A stretch of 64,000 bases of DNA, from assembly GCA_018806985.1 (NCBI GenBank), contig JADANN010000202.1:2723001-2787000 (forward strand), read 5' to 3'. Within the stretch, counting starts at the first letter, position 1, and each line of letters starts with the position of its first letter. The translations under genes and the position numbers were made by a program. Below, piece by piece: positions 1 through 12,740 of this stretch. Under the pieces are notes generated by a model. That model was not told the origin of the DNA, did no database searches, and saw nothing but the letters and a program-made list of their open reading frames with translations. This stretch comes from Angiostrongylus vasorum (Eukaryota > Nematoda > Chromadorea > Rhabditida > Metastrongylidae).

Positions 1-309
1 CAATGAATTCATAGGCGAAAAGCTAGTAAGCTTTACGGACAATCGATTGGAAATAGAATGCAGCTTTCTGATATCAGCTTCTTCCAGGAAAGAAAACAAG
101 CTGGTCGAACGAATGCTATTGGTTTGTTTAGAAATAAACGAGCGTTTTGAAGTATCTGTTTTAATGTATTTTTTACCAAAAAAATATTCTTTGTAGCTTG
201 CAATATTATATATCGTTAAAAGCTGATCTTATGCTTTTTCGAAATGTTTCTATATTGAAAAACAAAATTTTTTTCAAGCAATTTTGAGCTTTGCAATTTT
301 AGATGTCAA

Positions 310-860
310 ATGAATTTTCGCCAAATTTTCTCCTGTGAGTTCAAACTCGGTCGTAGTGCAGCAGAGATGGCTCGAAACATTAATGAAGTTTGGGGTGAAG
401 GTAGTGTTGGAGAATCAGCAGCGGGAACACGGTTCCGGAAATTCCATCTGGTGATTCCGACCTCGAAGATAAGGAAGGCCGCGGACGTCCCATTGAATTT
501 GACGACGATGAATTGAAGGCGCTAGGGGAAGCAAACACGCGAACAACTGTTCGAAAGCTTGAGCAACAGCTTGGCGTAAGCACAGGAACAATTCTTATTT
601 TCCACTCACTCGAATCGCATAGGAAAGAGGAAAAAATTCGACCAGTGAGTGCCGCACGAATTAAACGATAATCGAAAAAAATCGCCGTTTTGAAGTTTCG
701 TCTGCACTTATTCTGTGCAAAAGGAACGACCATCTTCTTGATCGAATTGTGACGTGCGACGAAAAAGTGGATTCTGTACGACAACAGACGGCGTTCAGCT
801 CAATGGTTGGATTGAGATGAGGGTCCGCAGCACTTCCCAAAGATGGATGATAGATGTAGG
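310..860 (+). pseudogene. Decayed mariner transposase, N-terminal and catalytic parts
   Basis: The translation opens with the mariner helix-turn-helix signature (residues like EFKLGRSAAEMARNINEVWG, from base 334). After frame changes it runs through a block ending LDRIVTCDEK (about 736-765), which holds the first catalytic Asp region of the DD34D triad, and then the NRRRSAQW-type block (about 780-815). Several frameshifts and a stop near 670 make it non-functional. No second half of the catalytic domain follows. This is the mariner family that includes hookworm 'bandit'; that link is family knowledge, not a measured identity. Confidence 0.85.
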
Positions 861-1079
861 ATGACGCAACTAGTCAAAGAACTCTGCCATTTGCGCGACA
901 TTTGAAGACGGATGATCTAAGCATGCAACTATAAAGCAAATTCTGGTTAAGACTTCAAGTCTCAAGACTATGGCTTTAAAGTTTCATAGTGTGCGCTCTA
1001 AAATGAGCTGACAATTTAATTACCACCAGTTAACTGGAATACTCATAACGAATAAAACAGTGGCTGTTTAAAAGAAGCT

Positions 1080-1265
1080 GCTTATCGTAGCAATGCAAAT
1101 TTATGTTTTGTCTTGCCTGCTAAGATTATGAAGGAGTTTGACTAAGTAGATTTCATGTCACTTCGACCCTTCCAGACTCTGAGGAAGACGAAACCTCCGA
1201 AACGTTGTTAGCTATCGTGTTCTAATAAATTCTGTAGTACCAACCTCGTGTTTGCTCATTGAAGA
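1080..1265 (+). repeat. Solo Penelope-type terminal repeat (pLTR)
   Basis: This carries the same ordered blocks as the right ends of the Penelope-like elements at 19.2 and 55.4 kb: a CTTCCAGRCTCTGA block, a GAAACGT block, an AATAAA-like stretch, then ACCTCGTGTTTGCTCA at about 1243-1258. No reverse transcriptase sequence adjoins it, so it is a solo terminal copy. Confidence 0.65.
1153..1210 (+). ncRNA. Candidate hammerhead ribozyme H1
   Basis: The core boxes are CTGAGGA at 1179-1185 and GAAAC at 1199-1203, separated by a short stem-II-like arm. A GTC triplet at 1157-1159 sits about 20 bases upstream, in the same place as in better copies. Stem I is imperfect, so activity is doubtful. Penelope-like elements are known to carry hammerheads. 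Confidence 0.5.
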
Positions 1266-1296
1266 AAAACAGTGAATTTAATTAACTTAATCACAC

Positions 1297-1683
1297 TTGA
1301 CACTTGACACTTGAACGGCCCGTTCTCACTGGTTGTGCGGGCCCCAGCATAACTACCATTTTTTCGGAGATTTGCTAGTTAAACCATTGTGGTTCTCTGG
1401 AATCCTGAGGTCAGCCTGGCCAAAGTGTGCCCCATGTCTTCACCACCACGGGATAGTCGCAGCCCTTGTGAATCAAAGGGAGATTTGCTAAAACATGCGA
1501 CTTTGATATCAGGACGGTGGCGGATTTTGGTATTGGTTTACTCTTAGCTAGACTTCCTGATGGAAGCGCCGGATTCCTCAGCTAGGGAGACCGTGCCGTG
1601 GGGATGAATCCTCCGCTGTACATCGCAGACCGACACCCAGGAACACCTCCCAGCCATGATGAGGCGGTAAACCGTTGGGAGGT
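1297..1683 (-). repeat. SINE-like family A, copy 1
   Basis: This is one of nine copies of a roughly 380-base interspersed repeat in the window. On the minus strand it opens with a hairpin (ACCTCCCA...TGGGAGGT arms) and ends in a short tandem tail of CAAGTGT units (seen on + as acttgac repeats at 1297-1312). A tail of this kind points to retroposition. No protein domain is recognised. Confidence 0.75.
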
Positions 1684-1817
1684 ATTAGCTTAATCTAATC
1701 TAGTTATTTAAGTAACGATTCAATTATGCATTCTTTCGAGTATGTAATAATTTATAAAGAAAGTATGGCGAATAAACTTATTCTAAATTTATAATTTACG
1801 GTTTCTACTAAAAATGG

Positions 1818-2007
1818 ATGGGTATATCGTTTATCACGGGCTCGGTACCGATTCGACCTATTTCGCGGCCACTAGCCCTGTTATCTCTCCGGAATTGGAA
1901 AATTGATACCGAGCCTTTCCGGAAGCAAACCATTCTTCCCTTCGATCACCGTCGACGTGGCTATGTTAGAATCACAGCGAGGCTCGACTCGACCGGCATT
2001 ATGCAAC
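1818..2007 (+). other. GC-rich block with short open frame, unassigned
   Basis: This block is clearly richer in G+C than its surroundings and keeps a 65-residue open frame (1818-2015) rich in Arg and Pro. No domain or splice context is recognised. It may be a relic of a mobile element or a captured gene fragment. Confidence 0.2.
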
Positions 2008-2130
2008 GTTCATGAAGACAACAATCCTCAAGCAGCGGCCGAACCCACACACCGAGTTTTCGAAGATCTTTGTAGATGATGGAAACGATGAAACGAATCG
2101 AATGCAAGAAATGCTTAAACAGATAAAGTA
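2008..2130 (+). repeat. SINE family E, fragment 1
   Basis: It holds the family E middle block (CCTCAAGCAGC, then TTCGAAGATCTTTGTAGATG, then CGAATCGAATG). The tRNA-like head and the A-rich tail are absent. Confidence 0.55.
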
Positions 2131-2362
2131 GCTGTTTTGACGGGCTCAAGTTAAAAAAATAAAACTAATTTTTAAGATTTAAAAGCTATTTCCTTAAGTC
2201 TACTTCATAAGGGCAAAATTAAAATAAGCTAGAAAATGAAAGACATCCACACGGTTGAATAACTTATACTTTTTCATGCGCCACCAGCGCATTTGTCTCA
2301 TTGTGGGAAACAAGCAAAACCGCGTTCCTAACCAGAATTCCGGAATAGAAAAATCGTCATTT

Positions 2363-2775
2363 TTTTTTACAATAGCGCGTTCGTTCCCCACCATAGGCAC
2401 CTGCGGTCCAGAGTTTTGCAAATATCTCAGCTTCGTTGAAGTTATATTTCGCAGTATACCCTGCCATCAAAAAGAGTAGGCAGTAAAATAAAAAAGGTTA
2501 AAATTGTGATTATAACTATAGCCTCAGCTTAACTGGGTTCAATGCCGATTTGGGCTCCCCAGATCAATCCCTGTTGACGGGTGATTGCTGATGGCAAAAA
2601 TATCGATAGAACTAGCTGAGAGACAGGCGAAACGAAGGACCCGCATGGTGTGGTGGTGAACGCGTTACTCCCCGGAAAGGACAATAGCGCGTTCGTTCCC
2701 CACCATAGGCACCTGCGGTTCAGAGTTTTTGCAAATATCTCAGTTTCGTTGAAGTTATAGAAAATCATCGTTCTA
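2363..2775 (+). repeat. Family B repeat, partial copy plus full copy head to tail
   Basis: A partial unit (2363-2490, ending in the GCAAATATCTCAGC arm and GGCAGTAAA) is followed directly by a full unit starting TTGTGATTATAACT. The core contains a tRNA-like stretch with a degenerate B box (GCGTTCGTTCCCC). The same core-arm-core junction recurs at 50.9 kb. Confidence 0.75.
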
Positions 2776-3041
2776 GCCAACTTTCCGTCTGTAGTCTGTC
2801 CGCCATTTTCTCATACTAACCCAGCACTTTAAAACGAAAACTTAATTAAAGACAAAGAGTTCCAAGTCGTATTCTAAGCGGTGTCAATGCGATCGGCTGC
2901 CTCAGATTTGTCAACTAGAAGAAAATAATAGATACACTTAACAAGGGATGGTCATTAAAGAGTCTCAAGCACTATGTTAGACTCCATATAACAAATCTGT
3001 ACGGAACTACAGATAAAAAACAAAAGTTTGTCGTCAGTTTT

Positions 3042-3440
3042 TTATTTACTGTATGCTATTTCTTAATGGCAGGATATTATGTGAAATATAACCACAATGC
3101 TGCTGAGATATTTTCAAACTCCGGACCGCTGGAGTCTGCGGGGGGAACAAACGCGCTATTGATCTTTCCGGGGGAGTCACGCGTTCACCACCACACCATG
3201 CGGGTCCTTCGTTTCTCCTGTCTCTCGGCTAGTTCTATCGATCATTGCCGTTAGCAGTCACCGATCTAAGGGGTTGATCTGGAAAGGACAAATCGGCATG
3301 GATCCAGTTAAGCTGAAGCTATGGTGTAAATCACAATACCGTCAGTTTCTATTTACTATCTACCATTTTTTAATGGCAGGGGTTTATGTGAAACATTTTG
3401 CAAATATCTCAGCAACATTGTGGCTATATTTCACAAAAGT
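3042..3440 (-). repeat. Family B repeat with inverted arms
   Basis: The left arm (GTGAAATATAACCACAATG, from 3080) reappears inverted at 3397-3437. The core between them holds the tRNA-like block. This is a fold-back-like copy of family B. Confidence 0.7.
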
Positions 3441-4620
3441 TTGTTTTAGAACTGAGAATTATGTAGCTCTACAACGGCCACTTGACCCATACACTTTTCA
3501 GACCTAATTTTCTCGGTCCACTGGAGTTTCTATATTGCATGAAGCTTAACGCCTTCACAAGTCGATGGCTTGCAAAGAAGGGAAATATTATCATCGATCG
3601 AATGAAATCGTTCAATAGTTCGATGCATTGCTACAGACAGTCGATAGAGTCCACATGGGTCAATGTGTTTCTGATGATGAAGACAGCAGGTTTGTAAGCA
3701 TAAAGAACAAATTGACTTAGTCTTCATTGTTGTTTCCTGTTAGAAATTGTTCGCTCACGATAGTGGTGACCCCCACTGTTGCAGAAAATTAAATAGGATT
3801 AAAGAAATTTATGTGTAGATACAGCTTAAGATATAGAGATCGTTAAGAGAACAACGGCTTCAAAGCAGATTACTGAGAAGTAACAAAAGATGAAAGTAAA
3901 CACGTTTTTACTTCACTTCTTATATCTTATCCGCTTCATAGTTCTTTATTTGATTTTACATATTATACAGGTGCTCGGATGTTATACAAAGAACTCGGGA
4001 AATGAGGGTCGAATTGCATAGCACATCTTTGTAAAACTGTTCGAAGCTTGTATGCAATCAAAAGTCTACCTATCCCGTATAATCCCATCAATTCAACTAG
4101 CGCCAGAAATGTCCCTATTGATCCTTACTTTGGGTCGTCAGAACTAGGCTTCATTCATCTGGATACGGTTAGGTATGAACCCCCTTTAATTCTGTGTTGC
4201 CAAAAAGATAGCTATGGAGGGATGCAGTGGGAGGAGTTTACTATTCGAGCTCGACCTCCGAATAGAACTTTTAACCTACTTCATAAAATGGAAGACACTG
4301 ATGTTCTCCAAAGAAACGTACTTCAAATCTCACACAAACCATCGACGGACCAAGGAGGGCAAACGAAGAAAAAAGGCAGAGATAATTTCGTAGCTAATGA
4401 ATCGATCGAAACCATATCCGTGACGACGGTACGAAGTGTTTATTTTAGAGCGAGAGACTTATGACACTGTAGTTGGATAAAAACGCCAAATTCACTCAAC
4501 AATTTCGCATCTTTGAAAGGAAAAAGAACTCAGTGATCGAGTGGAACACGTAACATCGACACGTAAGGATATCCTGCAATCCAATCAAAAACTTCCATAA
4601 AGCTCTAAAAAGAAAGCTCT
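3441..4620. other. Stretch without a supported gene
   Basis: A 138-codon open frame on + (4048-4464) is the only sizeable one. It has no recognised domain and no clear splice context, and one frame of this length is about what chance gives in 64 kb. Nothing else is seen here. Confidence 0.3.
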
Positions 4621-4888
4621 CCGTATTGATCTATTCTTGAAAGATGCGCCTTGTATTCTACATCATTAAGCATCGTTTTGGGTAATTGAATACATATCTG
4701 GCCTTTACAATGACTCGCGGTGGCCGACCGATGTCTCGAGCCAGTGCTACCATCCTCCAAGGCAAGTCTGGTAGCAACTCTCCGACCCCGGAGGGATGGA
4801 AAGATTAATGAGCAATGGGCGCGAGGATCGATCCCGTGTGTTCGTCGCAGAGCGTCTTCGACCACTGCTCCACACGCGCGCTTGTCGT
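4621..4888 (-). repeat. SINE family C, copy 1
   Basis: Read on the minus strand it starts with a tRNA-like head (GTGTGGAGCAGTGGTCGAAG, with B-box-like GGGATCGATCCTC). It continues through the central TACCAGACTTG block and ends near the AT-rich tail. Head plus body identify a Pol III SINE. Confidence 0.7.
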
Positions 4889-6164
4889 TACACAACGATA
4901 TTCTCCTTTGAAAACCCTGTTTACAATTTCCACATAATTTAAATGATGAAAACAACTTTGTACAAATTCGTATTTGACTACATTCGTGTAAACCATGGGT
5001 CTCTCCTTTACAGAAACCGTGTATTTATTTTTCATCTTTTTACTTTGGCCGGCATCACACGATGTGTAGATGCTAACACTTCTTCCATTCTGTTCGATCC
5101 CTCTCATCCATCATTCAAAAAATTTCTCGTTGTTTTCGTGTGAGTTCCTTGGCAACCTTAGGATTTTTGGATCTTTATAAATGTCATTGGAAGCTGGTCG
5201 ACTTGATTCGACTTGATTCTTGCTGGAATCCTTGGATAACTAACTGTGCGACTGCTTTTTCAGATCTTCAGCGCAGATAGAGGGCACCGTCGATTTAAAG
5301 GAACGAGCTGATCCCAGATGGGGGACTTGGTTGACACCGTGTGTGATCAAACCAGGGCCTTACGCGTGTTTATTGGTATCGCTACAATAAAAACGAACAA
5401 CAAAAAGTATCGGTACATCCATTTAAAAACCGCTCCTACTCTAGGATCGGCCTCAACAGCACATCATAAACGTCCCAAATAATCAGCAAAATAGAACCAA
5501 ACCTTGTCTCTAGAAAGAAGCAATTCGATTGCAGCGATGTTCACAATGATCAACTTTGTAAAGTGGTTCGAAAAATTGGGGCGAGGTCCAGACTGGGATC
5601 AACCGCTCAGCTCATCATCTTCAAGAAATTTACCTTTTCTTCCTTTTCCTCAATATTAACGGATTATATCGCTGCTGTCTACTTTACTCTACCCACCTCT
5701 GACCACCCTGTGACTGCCACGATTCGTCACTTGCTTTGCCCAAATATTTACTCATTGCTGCAAAGCATAGTAGTACAAGTTGTACCCAGGTTTAACCCTT
5801 CATTAACTCTAAATCTGCTTCTCATAAACATCCATAACGTCATATCCTTCAGTAGACTGGTCTTTGCATGAGTACTTACGCATTCGCTCCATGCGCATGA
5901 TCGAAACGCTTTGAAAATACCTTCGTTTGCGAGGCTGTTCTTGGCACAATGGCCCGGTAGTTGTCTTGCACATTACGTTTGTGATCAGGCCACTGTATAC
6001 AACAGTTGGACAGATATACATCTACACTTTCTCAACGTTGTAAGCACACTTCGATCATCTAACAATCGGATGAGAACCATGTAGTGAATCACAAGTTACA
6101 CTAATATTGTTGATGATTGCCGAAAAAAATATTTATTCTCAAGTTTGCATCAAATCTCTTCAAA

Positions 6165-6450
6165 GATACGCAGGAGCGCGAGTAGTGCAGTGGTTAGGGG
6201 TGCCCTGCAGTACACATGTAGTCGGTAACGGTTCTCATGCTAACCAATCCTGCCATCCGTTCGGAGTGGCTAACATTGAGTACCAGATTTGTATAGGAGG
6301 ATAGCAGTACTGACTCAAGGCATCGATAGGTCACCGCGAGTCATTGCATAAGCCAGATATGCATTCAGCTCTCTCTAACGACGCCCTAATGAAGTAGAGT
6401 GCATGGCGCGTGCTTCAGCGATTGATCAACGTCGAGAGTTTGTCGCTTTT
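6165..6450 (+). repeat. SINE family C, copy 2
   Basis: The tRNA-like head is at 6178-6240 (A-box-like TAGTGCAGTGGTTAGG), the central ATTGAGTACCAGATTTG block near 6276, and the tail near 6440. It faces opposite to copy 1, so the two bracket the core of duplication unit 1. Confidence 0.7.
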
Positions 6451-7401
6451 GCATCATATATCGGCGATGTTCAATTCCTCATGAACGAATTAGCACGACA
6501 TTAATATACTTAGAGAAAAAATCCGTTTTTTGGTGAAGTAATCACACATTGTTGGCTTTAACACCCGTGTCGAAACGTCCGAAATTTCTTATGTAGCAGT
6601 CCACGTTGTAATAGACAGGACAAGAGCTTCCTGCATTTCTCCCTATCTGAAGCTACTCTTTGCCCACCACTATGTGGCAATTAAACAATTAAAAATCTGA
6701 TAGATCCCAGTAATTACCCAGTGTGCCTTCGACCGTGTTATCTTTCGAATGGAAATCTTCGAATTCCCTTCTCCGATTGTGCCGTTTACCATAAAATTAC
6801 CCAAAACAAAAGACGCAAAGCACATTTCATTGCTAAAAGACGAGAAACGCCAACGCAAAATATTTTAATCAAAGTGTACCTATAAAAAAAACAACGAAGA
6901 AAGCCTATCCAATGAATTATGGAGTTAAACGGGTCTTCACGCTTCCTCCAGTGATTACAGAAAAAACAGCAATGAGCAATAACACCAGCAGGAACGCGAG
7001 GATTCCAACCATACGTTTTCATTAAAGGAAACCTTTTCTAACAGAAATTACATGTTCAAGAAAATTGAAGCCTATATACCAGAGGAATGTGGTCGAGCCA
7101 CAATTGTTTGCCAACAAAAATCGAACCTGAACTGAATCTTGAAGAAAAGTAGTTTAAAAAAACTTTAGAAGGTAAACAGCAAAAATTGAAGTGAAGTTGG
7201 CGTGACAGGTCAGAAATTGAATAAACTGTGTTAGGACCGACAAAGAATTTCAATTTCTAAATGTTCGCGTATTAATTCTGCATAAGTAAGAGAAACTGAT
7301 TAAAGGTTTACTCACTGTCCTTTTATTTTTTGTAATTCTCCTTATCACAACAAAGCCAATCCTTGGAAAATTCAGTTGGGGGAATATGTCGTTAAATAAA
7401 G

Positions 7402-7682
7402 GATAAAGGAGAAAGCCTCGGCCTTGATCAACCCCTGAGGGATGCGTCACGCATTCAACTTCATTAGGCACCGTTGGAGGTGATTAAATGCATATTTGGC
7501 TTCTAAAATGACTCGCGGTGGCCTACCGATGTATCGAGTCAGTGCTATCATCCTCCCAGGCAAGTCTGGTAACAACTCGCCGACCCCGGAGGGATGGAAA
7601 GCTTGGCGGGCTACGGACGCGGCGATCTATTTCACTTGTGTGTCACAAGGCGCCTTCGACCACTTCGCCACACGCATGCGTG
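7402..7682 (-). repeat. SINE family C, copy 3
   Basis: This is the left bracket of duplication unit 2. The tail side carries the GGATAAAGGAGAAAGC block typical of the family's 3' end (minus strand). Confidence 0.7.
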
Positions 7683-8963
7683 TTCTTACAACAATGATAT
7701 TCTTCTTTAAAAAGCCCCTGTTTATAATTCTCACATATTTTGAACGATGCAAACGACTTTGTATAAATTCGCATTTGACTACATTTGTGTAAACCATGGG
7801 TCTCTCCTTTAAAGAACCCGTGTATTCATTTCTCATCTTTTTAGTTGGGCAGCATCACACGTTGTGTAGATGCCAGCACTTCTTTCATACAGTTCGACCC
7901 CCTCTCATCCATCATTCACAAAATTTCTCGTTGTCTTCGTGTGGTTTCCTTTGCAACAATAAAATTTTTGGGTTTTTATAAATGTCATTGGAAGGTGGTC
8001 GACTCTGATTCCTCCTAAAACCCTTGGATAACTGTGTCAGGGCTTTCCCAGATCCTGAGCACAGACGGACTCCACTCTGTGTCAATTTCAAGGAGCAAGC
8101 TGTTCGCAGATGGGGAACTTGTTTGGCATCGTGTGTGGTCAAACCAGGGCCTTACGACTATTTATCGGTGTCGCCACAGTAAACAAAAACAACAAAAGCA
8201 TCGGCATATTCACTTAAAAAACCGTTCACATTTGTGGCTCGGCCTTAACAGCACACCATAAACGTCCAAAATGATCACCGAAATAGAACCAAACCCTATG
8301 TCAAGGAGAAAGCAATTGATTGCAGCGATGTTCACAATGATCAGCTTTGTAAAGTGGTTCGAAAAATTGGGTGCGTGGTCCAGACTGGGATCAACCACTC
8401 AGCTCATCATCTTCAAGAAATTTATCCTTTCTTCCTTTTCCTCAATATTAACGGATTATTTCACTGCTGTCTACTTTACTCTACACACCTCTGACCACCC
8501 CTGTGACTGCCACGATTCTTCACTTGCTTGCCCCAAATATTTCCTTATTGCTGAAAAGCATAGTAGTACAAGTTGTACTCTGGTTTAACCCTTCATTAAC
8601 TCTAAATCTGCTTCTCATAAACATTCATAACGTCATATCCTTCAGTAGACTGGTCTTTGCATGAGTACTTACGCATTCTGCTCCATGCGCATGATCGAAA
8701 CGCTTCGAAAATAGCTTCGTCTGCGAGGCTGTTCTTGGCACAATGGCCCGGTAGTTGTCTTGCACATTACGTTTGTGATCAGGCCACTGTATACAACAGT
8801 TGGACAGATATACATCTACACTTTCTCAACGTTGTAAGCACACTTCGATCATCTAACAATCGGATGAGAACCATGTAGTGAATCACAAATTACACTAATA
8901 TTGTTGATGATTGCCGAAAAAATATTTATTCTCAAGTTTGCATCAAATCTCGTCAAAGATACG

Positions 8964-9245
8964 CAGGAGCGCGAGTAGTGCAGTGGTTAGGGTGCCCTGC
9001 AGTACACATGTAGTCGGTAACGGTCCTCATGCTAACTCAATCCTACCATCCGTTCGGAGTGGTTAAATTGGTACCAGATTTGTATAGGAGGATAGCAGTA
9101 CTGACTCAAGGCATCGATAGGCCACCGCGAGTCATTGCATAAGCCAGATATGCATTCACTCTCTCTAACGACGCCTAATGAAGTAGAATGCATGGCGCGT
9201 GCTTCAGCGATTGATCAACGTCGAGAGTTTGTCCCTTTTGTATCA
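8964..9245 (+). repeat. SINE family C, copy 4
   Basis: This is the right bracket of unit 2, nearly the same as copy 2. It differs by small indels, for example one G lost in the A-box run. Confidence 0.7.
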
Positions 9246-10069
9246 TATATCGGCGATGTTCAATTCCTCATAAATGCATTAGCAGGACATTAATATGCTG
9301 AGAGAAAAATCCGTTTTTTGGTAAAGTGATCACCCATTGTTGGCTTTGACATCGGTGTCCAAACGTCCGAAATTTCTTATGTAGCAGTCCGCATTGTATT
9401 AGACAGGACAAGAGGTTCCTGCATTTAACTGTCCTCAGCCACTCTTCTTCCACAAGTGTGTGGTAATTAAGCATTTAAAGCCGCTTGCTGCTGGGATCTC
9501 AGTAATTACCTAGTGTGCCCTCAACCGTATTGTGTTCAAGTGGAAATCTTCGATTTCCTTCAACGATTGTGTCGTTTGCCAAAAAATTACCCAAAAAAAG
9601 AGACCGAAGCAAATTTCATGGCTCCAACACGAGAAGCATCAACAGAAAATACTACAATCAAAGTATACTTATGGAAGAAAAAACAACGAAGGAAACCTAT
9701 CCAACGAATTATGGACTTATATGGGGCTTCACGCTTCCTCCAGCGATTATAAAAAAACACCAATACGCAGGAAAGCGACAGAAACGTGAGGATTCCACGC
9801 AAGGGTTTCAATTAAGAGAAACCTTTTCTAACAGAAATTACATGTTCAAAAGAAATTGACGCCATACACCAGAGGAATGTGGTCGAGCAGCAATTGTTTG
9901 CCGACAACAATCGGAGCTGAACTGAATCTCGTAGAAAAGTAGTTTTAAAAAACTTTGAAAGCAAACAGCGAGAATTTTGTTCAGTGAAGTTGGCGTGACT
10001 GGTCAGGAATCCACAGCGGCCTAAGTCAGCCTGACAAGTGCTTGTTGATTCAATAAAGCTATGTACATC

Positions 10070-11590
10070 TGCATGTGAACGGCGATGAGAACTATCCAGC
10101 TATATTATAACTACCTTCGTTCATCAAAGAGTCCTTATCTGGAGAAGGTTAAACATGGAACTCCTCAAAATCTGTGGCTAGATGTCGCTTTCGCTATTAA
10201 GTCAACGAAGAATCGAATCTCACCCGTCCATTAATAGATCGAATTCGAGAGCTAAAAGAAACGTCATTTCATCAACCACTGATAACATAACTGTGGTTCA
10301 AAGTACATTCTTCTCATCAGACTGCTAGTTGTTCGACCTCAGCTCATAGAGACTGGAAAAGTGTGGAAATATGCTAAGAATATTCTCTATTCTTCGACGC
10401 TCTCAAGCAATTCCTTCATTGATGTTACACTATTTCATGTGTTACTGAAGTGTGCGGCAAAATCAAAGTTATCATGAACTGGGAGTACACCTTTGCTCAC
10501 TGCGCATCTTTAGCAATCCATATCACATCACAACAGTCACAGGCACTTCATGATCATATGCCACACTCATCGTAGAATAGCAGATTTGTTAATTCTATAG
10601 TAAATGGCAGATGCTGTTAGCCATTCCATAAGAGTGTAGGAGGAAATCGTATTCATTTTTACCTCCATTTCTTCTCGCATCTTCTCCAACTTCCACGTCA
10701 TCATGAGTGTTTAATAAAATTTGTGTATGTGGTTGATGTCTCATTCTACTTAATTACAGAGGCCATCCTCCCTTGCTACCAATGTTACTCGTACTTTTGG
10801 TTATTTTTTGCATATTTATTTGGTTAACGTATTATTGTTATCATTGTTCACGTGTATATGAGCAAAAAGTTTAGCTCTCTAAGTTTTAGGTCTAGCGTAG
10901 CTGCAACACACCTGCAGGGCCAGCATGGCACAGTATCCATGCCCTTCTGGCTTAAATCTCTACAACAGAGTATGTGTTAGCCTGTTTTAACCAATTCACT
11001 GTTCACTTATGTAATGTTTATGGTGACTAATACGCCACTATGTAGAAAACAGCTCGCCAAACAAACTATTTTTTCGATCATAGGCATGGGGCGGGTTTAA
11101 GTACTTCATGCAGAGATCAGTCTCGCTGGACGAATCCAATGGTGTGAATGTTAATGAGAAACGGATACGTAGATGATAAAGCGTTAAATTTGAGCACAAT
11201 ATGCGCTACCATGCTCTCCAGGAATAATTAAATGTTACTGAAAAGAAGGTGACGATTCCTGACGACAATTGGGTGATCGCAGCAGACTAAAAGGGAACGA
11301 AGAGCATCATAAATATGTTTTAACACCAAGAAAACGACAAGACGATAAATTTTCTCTTGGCGGCAAAGAAAGTACATTTGAGCTTGAACTTAACTTCATC
11401 CCAATTTTGCGATAGAGGAGTCAAAAATGATAAATATTAGCTTTGTTGCAGCCGAACTAATGGTTTCTTTGTATACCTACGTGTTGGTTCAATTCCACTC
11501 ATTATCTGGCCGTTTCTAAACGGATATTGTACCGGGACTGCAAAATGTTATCGCCAAAAGCATTCATTTACACAATCTTAGATAAATATT
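10070..11590. other. Stretch without a recognisable feature
   Basis: AT-rich sequence with no open frame of note, no family A, B, C or E match and no splice-flanked exon. Confidence 0.3.
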
Positions 11591-11880
11591 GGGGAAAAAG
11601 ATTACTCCAATTCACAGAGGCTGGAATCTCCTGTAGTGAGGAGCTAGGAGCATCCTAATACAGCTATCTCAGAATCCCAAGAAGAATCCTTTTCGAACAG
11701 CTTTCAACGGCATCCAGAAGACCAGAAATCCTCAAGCAGCAGTCGAATCTACAGGCGAATCGAGGACAAAAGTGAGATTGCTTGAACGTAAGAAGTTGTC
11801 TGTTGGACTTCATCACTAAAGAAGTGTGTAGCGTTGTTTTGCCATCTGTGTCAAAAACGTCCACTCATTCCGTCAAGCAG
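11590..11880 (+). repeat. SINE family E, diverged copy
   Basis: It shares the blocks CAGAATCCCAAG, ATCCTCAAGCAGCAGTCGAA and a following CGAATC region with the full copy at 47.3 kb. The tail is not preserved. Confidence 0.5.
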
Positions 11881-12339
11881 TGCAGGTGAGAGGGCGAGTT
11901 TGACGAGGATAGCAAAAGTATAGTGTGCTTTATTAGCAACGAAATCAAAGGGATATTTTCTCATATCTAAGCTATGCTTCTCAGCGGCTGCGTTGTTTTT
12001 GGTTGTCATTCTTTTTTCATGTGCAACCTTTTTTGGGCACTGACGTTTTTATGGAGCAGCTTTTATGTGAGAAAAAACATACCAAAACGATTGTAATGCC
12101 TTAAATGTTTCTTCTTTTACACTGACCGCCGTATAGTACTGTCGAAAAGTGTCAAACTAATAATTCTCGGCTCCCATATATTTTTTCCTGCAGTGGAAAG
12201 GAAAAATTCGTTATATCTGACCAAATTAAACACTTCCTCAGAATTAGGGATTGCATTTTTCATGCAAATTTTTAGATATGTGAATAGTTCATCTTCAGAG
12301 AAAATTGTCTAGAGAAGGTACGTCCTTCACTTAACTATT

Positions 12340-12500
12340 GTGTTGACCGGTGATTGCAGATGGCACCGTTAGGGTATAAAACTCTCTGAGAGAAAGCAGA
12401 GCAAGGGCCTCAGTGGTGAGATGGGCAACACGTGACACCCTGAATGGGATAATGGCGTGTTCGAATCTAGCCTAGGGTAGAACCTTTGCAAACAGTCGTT
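12340..12500 (+). repeat. Family B repeat, diverged core
   Basis: It aligns block by block with the family B core: GGTGATTGCAGATGGCA, CTGAGAGA, then TGGTGAGATGGGCAACACG and a tRNA-type B box GTTCGAATCTAG. The better B box here supports a tRNA origin of the core. Confidence 0.5.
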
Positions 12501-12711
12501 TGAAAGTAAATTTTCACCAAAGCCCCGATCAACTCATCTAAGGGTGTCTCTAAATTTTAGCCACAGGACCGCCTGCGATCTCGTGGATCGACAGAGGTTT
12601 TACCCCTATTCGACTTAATATTGAGTTATTCCAGTAAAGCAAAGAACTATAAAAGAGCGTCGCGGGTGTGTTTCGGCTCATTAGAGATGCTCAACTGAGG
12701 AAGACCTGGTT

Positions 12712-12740
12712 CGATACTTGTCGACCATCGACAAGTATCG
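12712..12740. repeat. Perfect 13-bp inverted repeat
   Basis: Arms CGATACTTGTCGA and TCGACAAGTATCG are separated by CCA. It lies just after a CTGAGGAAGACC block like that of the second Penelope repeat family, so it may be a decayed ribozyme-bearing terminal repeat. Confidence 0.6.

Larger units (their letters stand above)
4621..7222. repeat. Tandem duplication unit 1 (about 2.6-2.8 kb)
   Basis: Sequence from the SINE C at 4621 to about 7222 is repeated at 7402-10040 with small differences. Matching points include 4710/7505, 5556/8347, 6169/8966 and 7040/9830, a constant offset near 2.79 kb. Each unit contains two family C SINEs facing outwards (minus on the left, plus on the right) and about 1.3 kb of unrecognised sequence between them. 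Confidence 0.8.
7402..10040. repeat. Tandem duplication unit 2
   Basis: This is the second copy of the 2.8-kb unit. The only partly conserved frame in the core (8271-8588 here, 5563-5871 in unit 1) shares the segment FVKWFEKLG but drifts out of frame. A coding role is therefore possible but unsupported. Confidence 0.8.

Noticed and set aside
4048..4464. 138-codon + frame
   Set aside because: No domain or flanking exons recognised, and not shared with any repeat. Too weak to call a gene.
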